DNA of 8,724 nucleotides from Candidatus Magasanikbacteria bacterium RIFCSPHIGHO2_02_FULL_50_9b (GCA_001782975.1 MFQD01000012.1:1-8724), one strand, 5' to 3'; counted from the first letter of the stretch, positions 1 to 6,485 are shown. The notes: generated by a model not told the origin, from the letters alone. Made by a program: numbers and translations.

Positions 1-2036
1 GTGGTCTCGCGCGGCGTGTCCGCAGTTGCGCGCTTGCCAGTCACCGTATCAATTTCAACCGCAACGCCGCCTGCCGCATCACCGCGCAACATAAAATGTG
101 TTGCGGTGTTTTTTGGCGGCTCCGGAAATCCGGTGGCCGGCATTTTTTTCACCGCCTCTGTCATAAACTGCTGCCAAATCGGCGCAGCAACAACCGATCC
201 GTCTGCACCACGTTTCATCACCGCGTTATCGTTGTTACCAACCCATACGCCAGTCACAATTTGCGGGGTGTATCCAATTGTCCATGCATCATGGTAGTCG
301 TTTGTGGTTCCTGTTTTTGTAGCAACTTGCCGACCGCTCAGTGTTAAATAATTTTTCGCACCAAAAATGTATGCGCGCGAATCATTGTCTGACAGCACGC
401 CGGAAACTGTTGCCGCAACGCTCGCGTCAATCACGCGCGTGCCATTTTTTTTCTGCGGCGTAATATCTTTGCCGGTGCGATCTTCAACTTTCAACAAACC
501 AATCGGATCTTGCAACGTGCCGCCATTTGCAAACACGCCAAACGCGCGTACATGTTCGATCATGCGCACGCCGCCGCCACCCAAAACTACGGATGGACCA
601 AATTTTGAGCGATCTGTAAACGTGCTATATCCAAGTCGTTCAGCAAAATCAAGCGAATCATCAACGCCAACCAAAAAAACCGTCTTCACCGCCGGAATAT
701 TGAGTGATCCTTGTAACGCTTTGCGCATCGTCACCGGTCCGTGTTCACGGCCGTCGTAGTTATGTGGTTTGTAGGAGCGGCCGTCATACGGAAAATCAGT
801 CACCGCATCGAACAAAACCGTTTCCGGAGGAAAGCCTTTTTCAAACGCCGCGGCGTACACGACAGGCTTGAACGATGACCCTGGCTGACGCACTCCCTGT
901 GTTACGACGTTAAACTTTCCAAGATGTTCATCATCTGCATAATCGCGCGAACCAACCATTGCCAAAATTTCGCCGTTGTTTGGATCAATGGAAAGCAGCG
1001 CGCCATTTGTCGCGTTGTATTTTTTTTCTGCTGCCTCAACACCTTTTTTCACAATCTCACCCGCTGACTTCTGTAAATCATAATCAAGCGTGGTGATCAC
1101 TTTGAGCCCGCCCTGATCAACCGTTTTTTCGCCATACTCGGACACGAGCTGTTCCTTAATGTACAAAACAAAATGCGGCGCAATGAATGATGTCTGCACA
1201 ATGTGCACATCAGAATTTTGCGATTGCGCTTCTTTCATGTGCGCTTCAGTGATGTAATTCTGCTCGTGCATTTTTAGCAACACATAGTCACGACGCCCAC
1301 GCAGCAACGACGGATTTTGCAAATATTTTGTCGGCAGCTGGGGCAACGCAGCGAGTGTTGCTGCTTCAGCGAGCGTTAATTCTTTTGCTGGTTTTCCAAA
1401 ATATGATTGCGACGCAGATTCGATTCCGTAGTTCGTCGAGCCATACGGAATTTCATTGAAGTACAGTTTCAAAATTTGATCTTTCGCGTAGACACGTTCA
1501 ATTTGCAGCGCCAAAATTGCTTCTTTGATTTTGCGCACAAAACTTCGCTCGTTTGTGAGAATTGCATTTTTAACGAGCTGCTGCGTCAGTGTCGATGCAC
1601 CACCACGCCCTGAATTCAAGCGCAACACATTTGCCGCAACGGCGCGCACCAAGCTCGTCCACCGAATTCCTTTGTGCTCATAAAAATGTGAATCTTCGAT
1701 GGCGATCGTTGCATCAACAACGTAGCGTGGCAACTCGGCAATGTTAACAATTGTTCGTTTTTTTTCATCATACAATTCGTAGAGCAAATGTTTGCCGGTA
1801 CGATCATACATTTTTGTGCTTTCAACGATCACTCGATCCTGCAGATGATCTGGATCTGGCAAGTCACGGGTGAGCCATGCGATCAAAATAGTGACGCAAA
1901 AAAAACCAATGATTGCCCCGATGCCAATAAAAAATACAGCGCGCCGTAAGGTGAAGCGTGATCGGGCGACCGCAAACCAGTGAGCAGCGGTCGTAGATCT
2001 TCGAATTTTCAAGTTTTTATCGCGAATTGACGGCAT
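1..2036 (-). CDS. Class A penicillin-binding protein (transglycosylase/transpeptidase), C-terminus off the window
   Basis: Bifunctional peptidoglycan synthase: polymerises lipid II into glycan strands and cross-links stem peptides outside the membrane. The visible 678 residues begin at ATG 2036 with a short basic cytoplasmic tail and one transmembrane segment (about residues 33-55). The GT51 domain follows: EDSHFY with catalytic Glu at 114, GGASTLTQQ at about 145-153, then RKIKEAILA and the FNEIPYG motif. The transpeptidase domain has all three signatures: SSFK with nucleophile Ser387, SLN at 444-446, and KTGTT from Lys574. A short tail containing VTGKRATADTP continues past the left edge, so the stop is not seen. 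No Shine-Dalgarno site and no clear promoter precede the start. It is divergent from a 3D-domain cell-wall protein. Family assignment is certain; which PBP1-type paralogue it is cannot be told. Confidence 0.96.
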   Translation of the reverse strand, partial: MPSIRDKNLKIRRSTTAAHWFAVARSRFTLRRAVFFIGIGAIIGFFCVTILIAWLTRDLPDPDHLQDRVIVESTKMYDRTGKHLLYELYDEKKRTIVNIAELPRYVVDATIAIEDSHFYEHKGIRWTSLVRAVAANVLRLNSGRGGASTLTQQLVKNAILTNERSFVRKIKEAILALQIERVYAKDQILKLYFNEIPYGSTNYGIESASQSYFGKPAKELTLAEAATLAALPQLPTKYLQNPSLLRGRRDYVLLKMHEQNYITEAHMKEAQSQNSDVHIVQTSFIAPHFVLYIKEQLVSEYGEKTVDQGGLKVITTLDYDLQKSAGEIVKKGVEAAEKKYNATNGALLSIDPNNGEILAMVGSRDYADDEHLGKFNVVTQGVRQPGSSFKPVVYAAAFEKGFPPETVLFDAVTDFPYDGRSYKPHNYDGREHGPVTMRKALQGSLNIPAVKTVFLVGVDDSLDFAERLGYSTFTDRSKFGPSVVLGGGGVRMIEHVRAFGVFANGGTLQDPIGLLKVEDRTGKDITPQKKNGTRVIDASVAATVSGVLSDNDSRAYIFGAKNYLTLSGRQVATKTGTTNDYHDAWTIGYTPQIVTGVWVGNNDNAVMKRGADGSVVAAPIWQQFMTEAVKKMPATGFPEPPKNTATHFMLRGDAAGGVAVEIDTVTGKRATADTPRET

Positions 2037-2090
2037 AGCAGGTGTTCAAGTATTAACACTATCAAAAAGCTGACACGAAGTCGATGATGG

Positions 2091-2119
2091 TTGACAAAAA
2101 TCGCCTTTTATGCTATTAT
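2091..2119 (+). promoter_or_regulatory. Sigma70-type promoter of the 3D-domain gene
   Basis: A perfect -35 TTGACA (2091-2096), a 17-bp spacer and -10 TATTAT (2114-2119), the latter preceded by TG one base upstream (extended -10). This is the strongest promoter-like sequence in the window. Transcription should begin near 2126, leaving a leader of only about 10 nt before ATG 2136. The promoter also shows that the in-frame TTG at 2091 cannot be the start codon. Confidence 0.85.
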
Positions 2120-2135
2120 TGAGTTCCTCAAAACT

Positions 2136-2609
2136 ATGGTCAATATCAAACCAAAACAGCTAAACAGAGCGGAAAAACTCGTTCTTTGTGCTGCGGTGGT
2201 TGCGTTACTCACGACTTCAAGCAAACCACATATTGTCCGCGCAAGCGAGATTTCGGCTCCTGCATTTGAAATCACCGAAACCGCACTTGTCAAACCGACT
2301 GACCCAATTACCATTAAAAAAACAATGGTTGTTTCAGCGACTGCTTATTCTTCGACTCCTGACCAAACTGATGCGACCCCGTTCATCACTTCAAACGGAA
2401 AACGCGTCTATGACGGCTTGATTGCCGCAAATTGGTTGCCATACAACACCAAGGTCAGAATCCCTGACATGTTTGGTGATAAAATTTTTACCGTTAATGA
2501 TCGCATGAACGCGCGCTATCACACAGGACGCTTCGATGTCTGGATGGGTTCTCGAACCGACGCGAAACAATTTGGTTTGCGCCGTGTTCGTATTCAAATC
2601 GTCGAATAA
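2136..2609 (+). CDS. Small exported or membrane-anchored 3D-domain protein (putative peptidoglycan hydrolase)
   Basis: 157 residues. A basic N-terminus and a hydrophobic stretch (about residues 15-27) look like a signal peptide or membrane anchor, followed by a linker of about 35 residues. Residues 64-157 form a 3D domain, the double-psi-barrel fold shared with MltA, YabE/RpfB-type and YuiC proteins. It runs from VSATAYSSTPDQTDATP through LPYNTKVRIP to the FG.R.V end. The three aspartates that name the family are visible: Asp93 (YDG), Asp122 (NDRMN) and Asp134 (FDVWM). Family members cleave glycan strands as lytic transglycosylases; activity here is inferred. No LysM, G5 or SH3 targeting domain is present, so it is a minimal version. 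The start is ATG 2136, placed about 10 nt after the predicted transcription start. It is divergent from the penicillin-binding protein and converges on dnaN with a 23-bp gap. Confidence 0.88.
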   Translation: MVNIKPKQLNRAEKLVLCAAVVALLTTSSKPHIVRASEISAPAFEITETALVKPTDPITIKKTMVVSATAYSSTPDQTDATPFITSNGKRVYDGLIAANWLPYNTKVRIPDMFGDKIFTVNDRMNARYHTGRFDVWMGSRTDAKQFGLRRVRIQIVE

Positions 2610-2632
2610 TTCCTCAGATCGCGCTCCAAAAA

Positions 2633-3748
2633 TTACTGCCGAATCGGCATGATAATGTACAGATAGTCGTCTGTTTTTTCTGGCTGTATGATGCACGGCG
2701 CCTCACCGCTCACCACACGAAACAATGCACGCTCATCGTCAACTGACATAAGCCCGTCAACCAGATAACGGTGGTTTAAGATTACGCGATTTTCTTGACC
2801 TGTGCCCTCAACACCGATGTCAGCTGAATGTTCGCCGGCTTGCGAAGAGGCTGAAGTGATATTTAGTGTTTCTTCGGCAGGCTTGATGTCGAGCGACACC
2901 GCACTCACCCCAACGGTCGCGAACAGAGACGCAGCCTTAATCGCTTTTTGTGTTTCTTCAACAGGGACTTTCAACTCTGTGTTCCATGTCTTGGGGATAA
3001 TCTGTCGATAATCAGGATACGTACCATCAATTAGACGTGAAACAATGTGTACGTCGCCGATTGCACAAGAAATTTGACCTTCGCCGACCGCTAAAGTCAC
3101 CGGATCAGCACCGCTGGGGAGAAGTCTGTGGAATTCTTGTGCAGTTCGCTGCGGAATAATGATACGAATCGGATTTTCCGGATGGTTGAGTAGTTCAACC
3201 TTGACTTCTGACAGGCGGTAACTGTCTGTTGACGCGAGTGTGGCGCGCAAATCATCTACAGCGTCGGTGAACATGAGCACCCCCTGCAACTCTGGTCGCA
3301 CTTCGCTGTGCGAAACCGAAATCAACACACGCTGCAAACCACGCTTGAGACGATCAGCGGGAAAGGTGAGTTCGTTATTTTTTTCAATTGTTGGTGCTGC
3401 TGGAAAATCAGTTGCAGGAGACCCTTTCATTTTTGTGCGCTGCCGACCTGACTTAAGCAGGAGTTCGTTTCCCTCGAGTTCACAATCAATATGTGCTTCG
3501 GCGGGTAAAAGTGCTATATACTCTGCGAGTGTTTTTGCCGGAACAGTGTACGATCCCTCCTGCTCAACTTTGCCTCGAACAGTAGCGATGATCGAAAGTT
3601 CAAGATTTGTTCCCACCACGCGGAGTCCTGTTTTTTCTGCAAGCAGCAAAAGATTATTTAGTATCGGCAAATGAACTTGCTTTCCGGTGATCGCCGCAAC
3701 TGCTTGGATTCCCTGTAGAAAATTTTCTTTCGTGCATGTGAATTTCAT
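2633..3748 (-). CDS. dnaN: DNA polymerase III beta subunit (sliding clamp)
   Basis: Ring-shaped processivity clamp that holds the replicative polymerase and repair enzymes on DNA. At 371 residues it is full length for the family, with three clamp folds. Recognisable blocks are the N-terminal MKFTCTKENFLQGIQAV, then LPILNNLLLLA, GTNLELSI, the SRLIDGTYPDYRQIIP stretch of the middle domain, and the C-terminal YIIMPIRQ, which corresponds to the MPMR/MPVR end that helps form the partner-binding pocket. The terminal residue is Gln where a hydrophobic residue is common. The start ATG lies only 34 bp from the last DnaA-trio, so the dnaN leader overlaps the region where the origin should open. An AGG two bases before the ATG is too close to act as a normal Shine-Dalgarno site. 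dnaA lies upstream on the same strand. Confidence 0.97.
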   Translation of the reverse strand: MKFTCTKENFLQGIQAVAAITGKQVHLPILNNLLLLAEKTGLRVVGTNLELSIIATVRGKVEQEGSYTVPAKTLAEYIALLPAEAHIDCELEGNELLLKSGRQRTKMKGSPATDFPAAPTIEKNNELTFPADRLKRGLQRVLISVSHSEVRPELQGVLMFTDAVDDLRATLASTDSYRLSEVKVELLNHPENPIRIIIPQRTAQEFHRLLPSGADPVTLAVGEGQISCAIGDVHIVSRLIDGTYPDYRQIIPKTWNTELKVPVEETQKAIKAASLFATVGVSAVSLDIKPAEETLNITSASSQAGEHSADIGVEGTGQENRVILNHRYLVDGLMSVDDERALFRVVSGEAPCIIQPEKTDDYLYIIMPIRQ

Positions 3749-3782
3749 ATCCTGAATTTTAACTTTTATGTATTTGTATTTC
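3749..3782. promoter_or_regulatory. AT-rich DNA unwinding element candidate
   Basis: This 34-bp A+T-rich stretch lies directly between the DnaA-trios and the dnaN start codon, where duplex opening and helicase loading are expected. It is also the dnaN leader, and may contain dnaN promoter elements, although I see no clear -35/-10 pair. Assignment rests on composition and position. Confidence 0.6.
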
Positions 3783-3810
3783 TAGTAATAGTAGTAGGGC
3801 GAGTGGATAA
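3783..3810 (-). promoter_or_regulatory. Basal unwinding element: DnaA box, G/C block and five DnaA-trios
   Basis: The plus strand reads TAG-TAA-TAG-TAG-TAG at 3783-3797, then GGCG at 3798-3801, then AGTGGATAA at 3802-3810, which on the minus strand is the DnaA box TTATCCACT (8 of 9). In known bacterial origins the DnaA-trio (5'-TAG/TAA-3' steps) binds a DnaA filament on one strand and stretches it, starting from a flanking DnaA box separated by a few G/C pairs. All three parts are present in correct order and orientation, five consecutive trios without interruption. Confidence 0.88.
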
Positions 3811-3845
3811 GTGTAAAAGGCACTTTACGGTGCGCTGTTAAGCAC

Positions 3846-3872
3846 TTATACAGAGTATCCACAGGTGGGTAA
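3846..3872. promoter_or_regulatory. Three abutting DnaA boxes
   Basis: Three 9-mers touch without gaps: TTATACAGA (3846-3854, plus, 7 of 9 to TTATCCACA), GTATCCACA (3855-3863, plus, 8 of 9) and GGTGGGTAA (3864-3872, minus-strand TTACCCACC, 7 of 9). The last two face each other and form a near-perfect inverted repeat across 3856-3871. Likely a DnaA oligomerisation core; the two 7-of-9 sites are weaker calls. Confidence 0.65.
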
Positions 3873-3898
3873 CCAGTGTGTGTGGGTTCGGTATGGAT

Positions 3899-3907
3899 TG
3901 TGGGTAA
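3899..3907 (-). promoter_or_regulatory. DnaA box
   Basis: Minus strand TTACCCACA, 8 of 9 to TTATCCACA, in the middle of the oriC gap. Confidence 0.65.
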
Positions 3908-3955
3908 GTGCTCCAGTAGCGTTTGTGTGTGTACAGACTGTTACTAACTTACCTG

Positions 3956-3964
3956 ATATCCACC
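3956..3964 (+). promoter_or_regulatory. Weak DnaA box
   Basis: Plus strand ATATCCACC keeps the ATCCAC core but differs from TTATCCACA at the first and last base. It is supported mainly by its place in the origin. Confidence 0.45.
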
Positions 3965-4000
3965 TACTTTGTAGCAGGTTTTCACCACTTTATAAAGAGC

Positions 4001-4020
4001 TTATCCAGAACTTATCCCGA
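4001..4020 (+). promoter_or_regulatory. Two directly repeated DnaA boxes at the dnaA end of oriC
   Basis: TTATCCAGA (4001-4009, 8 of 9) and TTATCCCGA (4012-4020, 7 of 9) are direct repeats 11 bp apart, one helical turn, so bound DnaA molecules would lie on the same face of the helix. Confidence 0.65.
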
Positions 4021-4027
4021 GTTTTGC

Positions 4028-5521
4028 CTAGACGATTGTGTATAACCGCTGTCTGATTGCTGCCACGTCCTGCTTCAGCTTCATGTCATTTTCTAGTTCG
4101 CGCGTTATTTTTTCGTATGCGTGCATTGCGGTGGTGTGATCACGGCCGCCGAGCTCTTGTCCAATTGAAGGGAAAGAACATTTGAGTTCCTCACGCAACA
4201 AATACATGACGATCTGGCGCGGAAACGCGAGTCGTTTTTCTCGGTTTGCGCTCAAAAGCTCGTCAATGCTCACGTCAAAATATTGTGAAACCATTGTGGT
4301 GAGCTCGCGTGGTGTCAGTGATTTCTTATACGACTGCTCTTCATAGCTTGACAACAGTCCTTTAACGGAATCAACCGTCGGTGGTTCTCCCCGCAATTGA
4401 TGGTGTGCAAGAATTTTGTTAAGCGCGCCCTCAAGCTCACGAATGTTGTTTTTAACGAGCGTCGCGATCACCTGCAACAATTCTTTGCTTAAATTGCACT
4501 TTTTTTCAATGCATTTTGACTCAAGAATTGCGACACGTGTCTCAAGATCAGGAGACGCAACATCCGCAATCATACCCCATTCAAATCGAGAGCGTAATCG
4601 ATCCTCGAGACCAGGGATTGCCTTTGGCGGCCGATCTGATGTCATCACAATTTGGCGGTTTGCTTGGTGTAGTTCGTTAAAAGTGTGAAAAAATTCTTCC
4701 TGTGTTTCTGTTTTGCCTGCAATAAATTGGATGTCATCAATGAGAAGTAAGTCAATGTTGCGGTATGTTTCCTTGAATTGCTTGATGCTACCCGATCTGA
4801 TTGCTGACACAAATTCGTTGGTGAACCGCTCGGATGAGATGTAGAGGATTTTGACATTTGGCTGATTTGCTGAAATTCGATTTCCGATTGCTTGGATAAG
4901 GTGGGTTTTGCCAAGTCCTACCCCACCATATATGAAGAGGGGGTTATAGACCTCACCCGGCCTGTTTGCAGTTGCCTGTGCGGCTGCATGTGCCAATTCA
5001 TTGGTTTTTCCTACGATAAAGCTCTCAAATGTGTAGCGTGGGTTGAGACCAAACTTGTTTTTTGCCTCGATTCGATCAGTAACCGTTGTTTGTGTTCCTG
5101 TGGTTTCTGATCTAGCGAATGTCCTTTGGGGAATTTGTGTGGATATTTGCTGGCCGACCGTTGTGGATCCTCCACTGCCGCTTCCTGTGCTGACTGGGGT
5201 GGAAGCAGCGGTGGTGACGGCAGCCGAAGCCATCTGAATGGCAGCTGCTGCGGCTTGCGCCGCTGGCCTGCCTGCTGACTCGATTCGAACGATCATTTTT
5301 TGAACCGGTTGAGCCAAAATTCGCTCAACAGAGAGAATAATTTGCTTTTGATATTTGGTTTCAAGCCATGTTTTCGCCACACCGTTTGGCACTGAAATCA
5401 AAATCGAGCCAGCCTCGAACGAGTGAAGCTGCGCCTGTCCAAACCACGTCTTAAAATTTGCTGGGCTGATTGAGAGCTCGAGCTCGCCGAGCACTGCCCG
5501 CCACAGTTCTTGTGTGGTCAT
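4028..5521 (-). CDS. dnaA: Chromosomal replication initiator DnaA
   Basis: AAA+ ATPase that binds DnaA boxes, opens the origin and loads the helicase. It has 497 residues and all four domains. Domain I (about 1-83, LWRAVL..., FKTWFGQ) mediates oligomer and helicase contacts. Domain II is a low-complexity Ala/Ser/Thr/Gly linker (about 84-147). The AAA+ domain III carries Walker A GGVGLGKT (199-206), the initiator-specific region with ISSERFTNEF (229-238), Walker B LLLIDDIQF (258-266) and the arginine-rich LEDRLRSRFEWG motif. Domain IV ends with the DNA-binding signature GGRDHTTAMHA (458-468). Nothing required is missing. Start ATG 5521 gives a complete domain I. A perfect DnaA box on the predicted -35 suggests autorepression. 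It is divergent from rpmH and precedes oriC and dnaN on the same strand. Confidence 0.98.
   Translation of the reverse strand: MTTQELWRAVLGELELSISPANFKTWFGQAQLHSFEAGSILISVPNGVAKTWLETKYQKQIILSVERILAQPVQKMIVRIESAGRPAAQAAAAAIQMASAAVTTAASTPVSTGSGSGGSTTVGQQISTQIPQRTFARSETTGTQTTVTDRIEAKNKFGLNPRYTFESFIVGKTNELAHAAAQATANRPGEVYNPLFIYGGVGLGKTHLIQAIGNRISANQPNVKILYISSERFTNEFVSAIRSGSIKQFKETYRNIDLLLIDDIQFIAGKTETQEEFFHTFNELHQANRQIVMTSDRPPKAIPGLEDRLRSRFEWGMIADVASPDLETRVAILESKCIEKKCNLSKELLQVIATLVKNNIRELEGALNKILAHHQLRGEPPTVDSVKGLLSSYEEQSYKKSLTPRELTTMVSQYFDVSIDELLSANREKRLAFPRQIVMYLLREELKCSFPSIGQELGGRDHTTAMHAYEKITRELENDMKLKQDVAAIRQRLYTIV
4037..4045 (-). promoter_or_regulatory. DnaA box inside the dnaA 3' end
   Basis: Minus strand TTATACACA (8 of 9) within the last codons of dnaA. 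It extends the box cluster slightly into the gene; the coding constraint there makes chance somewhat more likely. Confidence 0.5.
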
Positions 5522-5547
5522 AAAAGTCTCTAGTTTAAAGTGGACGT

Positions 5548-5576
5548 ACTATAACACGATCTTGTGTTGTGGATAA
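5548..5576 (-). promoter_or_regulatory. dnaA promoter
   Basis: On the minus strand, -10 TATAGT (5548-5553) has TG one base upstream (extended -10). The 17-bp spacer places the -35 at 5571-5576, reading TTATCC, a poor match to TTGACA. The extended -10 probably compensates. The expected leader is about 20 nt to ATG 5521. The -35 is part of a perfect DnaA box. Confidence 0.65.
5568..5576 (-). promoter_or_regulatory. Perfect DnaA box overlapping the dnaA -35
   Basis: Minus strand TTATCCACA, 9 of 9, the only perfect consensus box I found in the window. It covers the predicted dnaA -35 entirely, so bound DnaA would exclude RNA polymerase: the classic autoregulation layout. Confidence 0.88.
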
Positions 5577-5597
5577 GTGGTCAATTTTAGCCAATTT

Positions 5598-5630
5598 TGT
5601 GCATAAACTGTGTAGAAACTGTTGAAAAGT
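5598..5630 (-). repeat. Degenerate 11-bp DnaA-box-like repeats between dnaA and rpmH
   Basis: Three consecutive 11-bp units on the plus strand: TGTGCATAAAC, TGTGTAGAAAC and TGTTGAAAAGT. The first nine bases of each, read on the minus strand, resemble a DnaA box (TTATGCACA 8 of 9, TTCTACACA 7 of 9, TTTTCAACA 7 of 9). One-helical-turn spacing would align bound DnaA. The array ends 18 bp before the rpmH -35 and starts 21 bp from the perfect box, so it could influence both divergent promoters. Confidence 0.6.
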
Positions 5631-5648
5631 CTCGCTTGACAACAGGTC

Positions 5649-5677
5649 TCGACAGGTTTTGTGTGTTCGGCTATACT
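5649..5677 (+). promoter_or_regulatory. rpmH-rnpA-yidD promoter
   Basis: -35 TCGACA (5649-5654, 5 of 6), a 17-bp spacer and -10 TATACT (5672-5677, 5 of 6). Transcription should begin near 5684, about 11 nt before the rpmH ATG, with no Shine-Dalgarno site in that leader. Confidence 0.75.
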
Positions 5678-5694
5678 ACGCCCACTAGTTTGCT

Positions 5695-5847
5695 ATGCCA
5701 AAACGAACATATCAACCAAAAAAACGGAAGCGCGCGAAAACACACGGATTCCGCTCACGCATGAGCTCAAAGAATGGACGCTCTGTGTTGGCGCGCCGAC
5801 GCGCAAAGGGTCGCAAGAAGCTGACCGTCTCTGCGGAGCACAAGTAA
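5695..5847 (+). CDS. rpmH: Large ribosomal subunit protein bL34
   Basis: Fifty residues, very basic, beginning MPKRTYQPKKRKRAKTHGFR and continuing with the diagnostic SRMSSKNGRSVLARRRAKGR block. bL34 binds 23S rRNA in the 50S subunit. The usual length is 44-46; the extra residues are Pro2 and a short SAEHK tail. It is the first gene of an rpmH-rnpA-yidD unit, divergent from dnaA, the conserved origin-region arrangement in many bacteria. The leader is predicted to be about 11 nt and has no Shine-Dalgarno site. Confidence 0.97.
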   Translation: MPKRTYQPKKRKRAKTHGFRSRMSSKNGRSVLARRRAKGRKKLTVSAEHK

Positions 5848-5866
5848 TTGCTTAATTGTTGCAGCC

Positions 5867-6217
5867 ATGCTCGCTCGCGAGTATCGCATTTCCGCTGATA
5901 AGGACATAAAGCGCATTTTGAAACTCGGGAAACGCCAGTCTGTTCCCGAGTGTTCTGTATATATGATGCCAAACAGCGTCGGCCACACGCGTGTGTGCGT
6001 GGTCGTTGCTTCAGGTGTTTCGAAACGCGCGATTGTGCGCAATCGTTTGAAGCGTCAGGCGCGCGAGGTGTTGCGCGCGGCGATTTTTGATGGTCGCCTG
6101 AATCGAGCGCTTGATGTTGTCGTGATGATTCGCGCAGCATCTGCTACAATTACAGATGAGCAGCGTGTTGGATTTTACAAAAAATTGTTTGAGCGCTGCC
6201 ACATTCTTTCTTCATGA
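5867..6217 (+). CDS. rnpA: Ribonuclease P protein component
   Basis: Protein subunit of RNase P, which helps the catalytic RNA bind pre-tRNA and remove the 5' leader. Its 116 residues are typical for the family. The RNR signature is clear at 53-63 (KRAIVRNRLKR), followed by QAREVLR, after the central beta-strand segment TRVCVVVASGVS. The start ATG 5867 lies 19 bp after the rpmH stop, with no Shine-Dalgarno site, so it is presumably co-transcribed with rpmH. Its stop overlaps the yidD start as ATGA (6214-6217), indicating translational coupling. The RNA partner rnpB is not in this window. Confidence 0.96.
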   Translation: MLAREYRISADKDIKRILKLGKRQSVPECSVYMMPNSVGHTRVCVVVASGVSKRAIVRNRLKRQAREVLRAAIFDGRLNRALDVVVMIRAASATITDEQRVGFYKKLFERCHILSS

Positions 6218-6465
6218 ACTTTTTGTTTCGCGTTCCCCAGCGTGCAAGCATGCAACTTATTCGGTTGTATCAAAAAACAATTTCGCCGGACCACGGTTTT
6301 TTTCGAGGTGTATTTCCGTTTGGGTACTGCAAGTTTCAGCCATCATGCAGTGAATACGGATATCAAGCGCTTGCGCGGCACGGATTTGTGGTCGGGTGGT
6401 TGAAGGCGTTGTGGAGAATTATGCGCTGTAATCCGTTCACGCGCGGCGGCGCTGACCCCGTCTAA
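6214..6465 (+). CDS. yidD: Membrane protein insertion efficiency factor YidD
   Basis: Small membrane-associated protein that aids YidC-dependent insertion of inner-membrane proteins. It has 83 residues and the complete family pattern: LIRLYQKTISPDHG (15-28), CKFQPSCSEYGYQAL (39-53), HGF..GW, then RIMRCNPF and GGADPV at the C-terminus. The three conserved cysteines are Cys39, Cys45 and Cys72. It overlaps rnpA by four bases (ATGA), so translation is probably coupled. Its usual partner yidC does not follow; a gene on the opposite strand ends one base after the yidD stop. Confidence 0.95.
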   Translation: MNFLFRVPQRASMQLIRLYQKTISPDHGFFRGVFPFGYCKFQPSCSEYGYQALARHGFVVGWLKALWRIMRCNPFTRGGADPV

Positions 6466-6485
6466 ATCAGACGTCAAAAATTTTT
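6459..6485. terminator. Possible terminator hairpin at the convergent yidD / DUF167 ends
   Basis: CGTCT (6459-6463) pairs with AGACG (6469-6473) around a 5-nt loop, exactly over the two facing stop codons. Downstream on the plus strand comes AAAAATTTTT (6476-6485), so the T-run begins about 7 nt after the stem. The stem is short and the T-run is displaced. On the minus strand no T-run follows. At best it is a weak terminator for rpmH-rnpA-yidD. Confidence 0.35.

Larger units (their letters stand above)
3749..4027. other. oriC: Replication origin oriC (dnaA-dnaN intergenic region)
   Basis: This 279-bp non-coding gap between dnaA and dnaN holds at least eight 9-mers with seven or eight matches to the DnaA box TTATCCACA, on both strands, plus a DnaA-trio unwinding element and an AT-rich stretch next to dnaN. 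A further box lies just inside the dnaA 3' end. In dnaA reading direction the order is box cluster, box next to G/C block, trios, AT-rich DNA, dnaN, the same order as the B. subtilis origin. Position, box density and unwinding element together make this the probable chromosomal origin. A contribution from the dnaA upstream region, as in bipartite origins, is possible. Confidence 0.9.

Noticed and set aside
367..759. 130-codon plus-strand open frame inside the PBP gene
   Set aside because: Antisense to the transpeptidase domain, whose SSFK, SLN and KTG motifs are intact on the minus strand; no promoter and no family resemblance.
2091..2135. In-frame TTG start 15 codons upstream of the 3D-domain gene
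   Set aside because: It is the TTG of a perfect TTGACA -35, and the codons that follow span the spacer and -10. ATG 2136 follows the predicted transcription start and gives a normal signal-like N-terminus.
2610..2632. Terminator between the convergent 3D gene and dnaN
   Set aside because: I could not find a stable stem or a T-run in the 23-bp gap.
3240..3674. 144-codon plus-strand open frame
   Set aside because: Antisense to dnaN, serine-rich shadow with no independent support.
5636..5641. TTGACA as the rpmH -35
   Set aside because: It is 30 bp from TATACT, too far, and no -10 lies 16-18 bp after it; TCGACA at 5649 has the correct 17-bp spacing.
5712..6140. 142-codon minus-strand open frame
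   Set aside because: Antisense to rpmH and rnpA, both unambiguous; a shadow of their arginine-rich codons.
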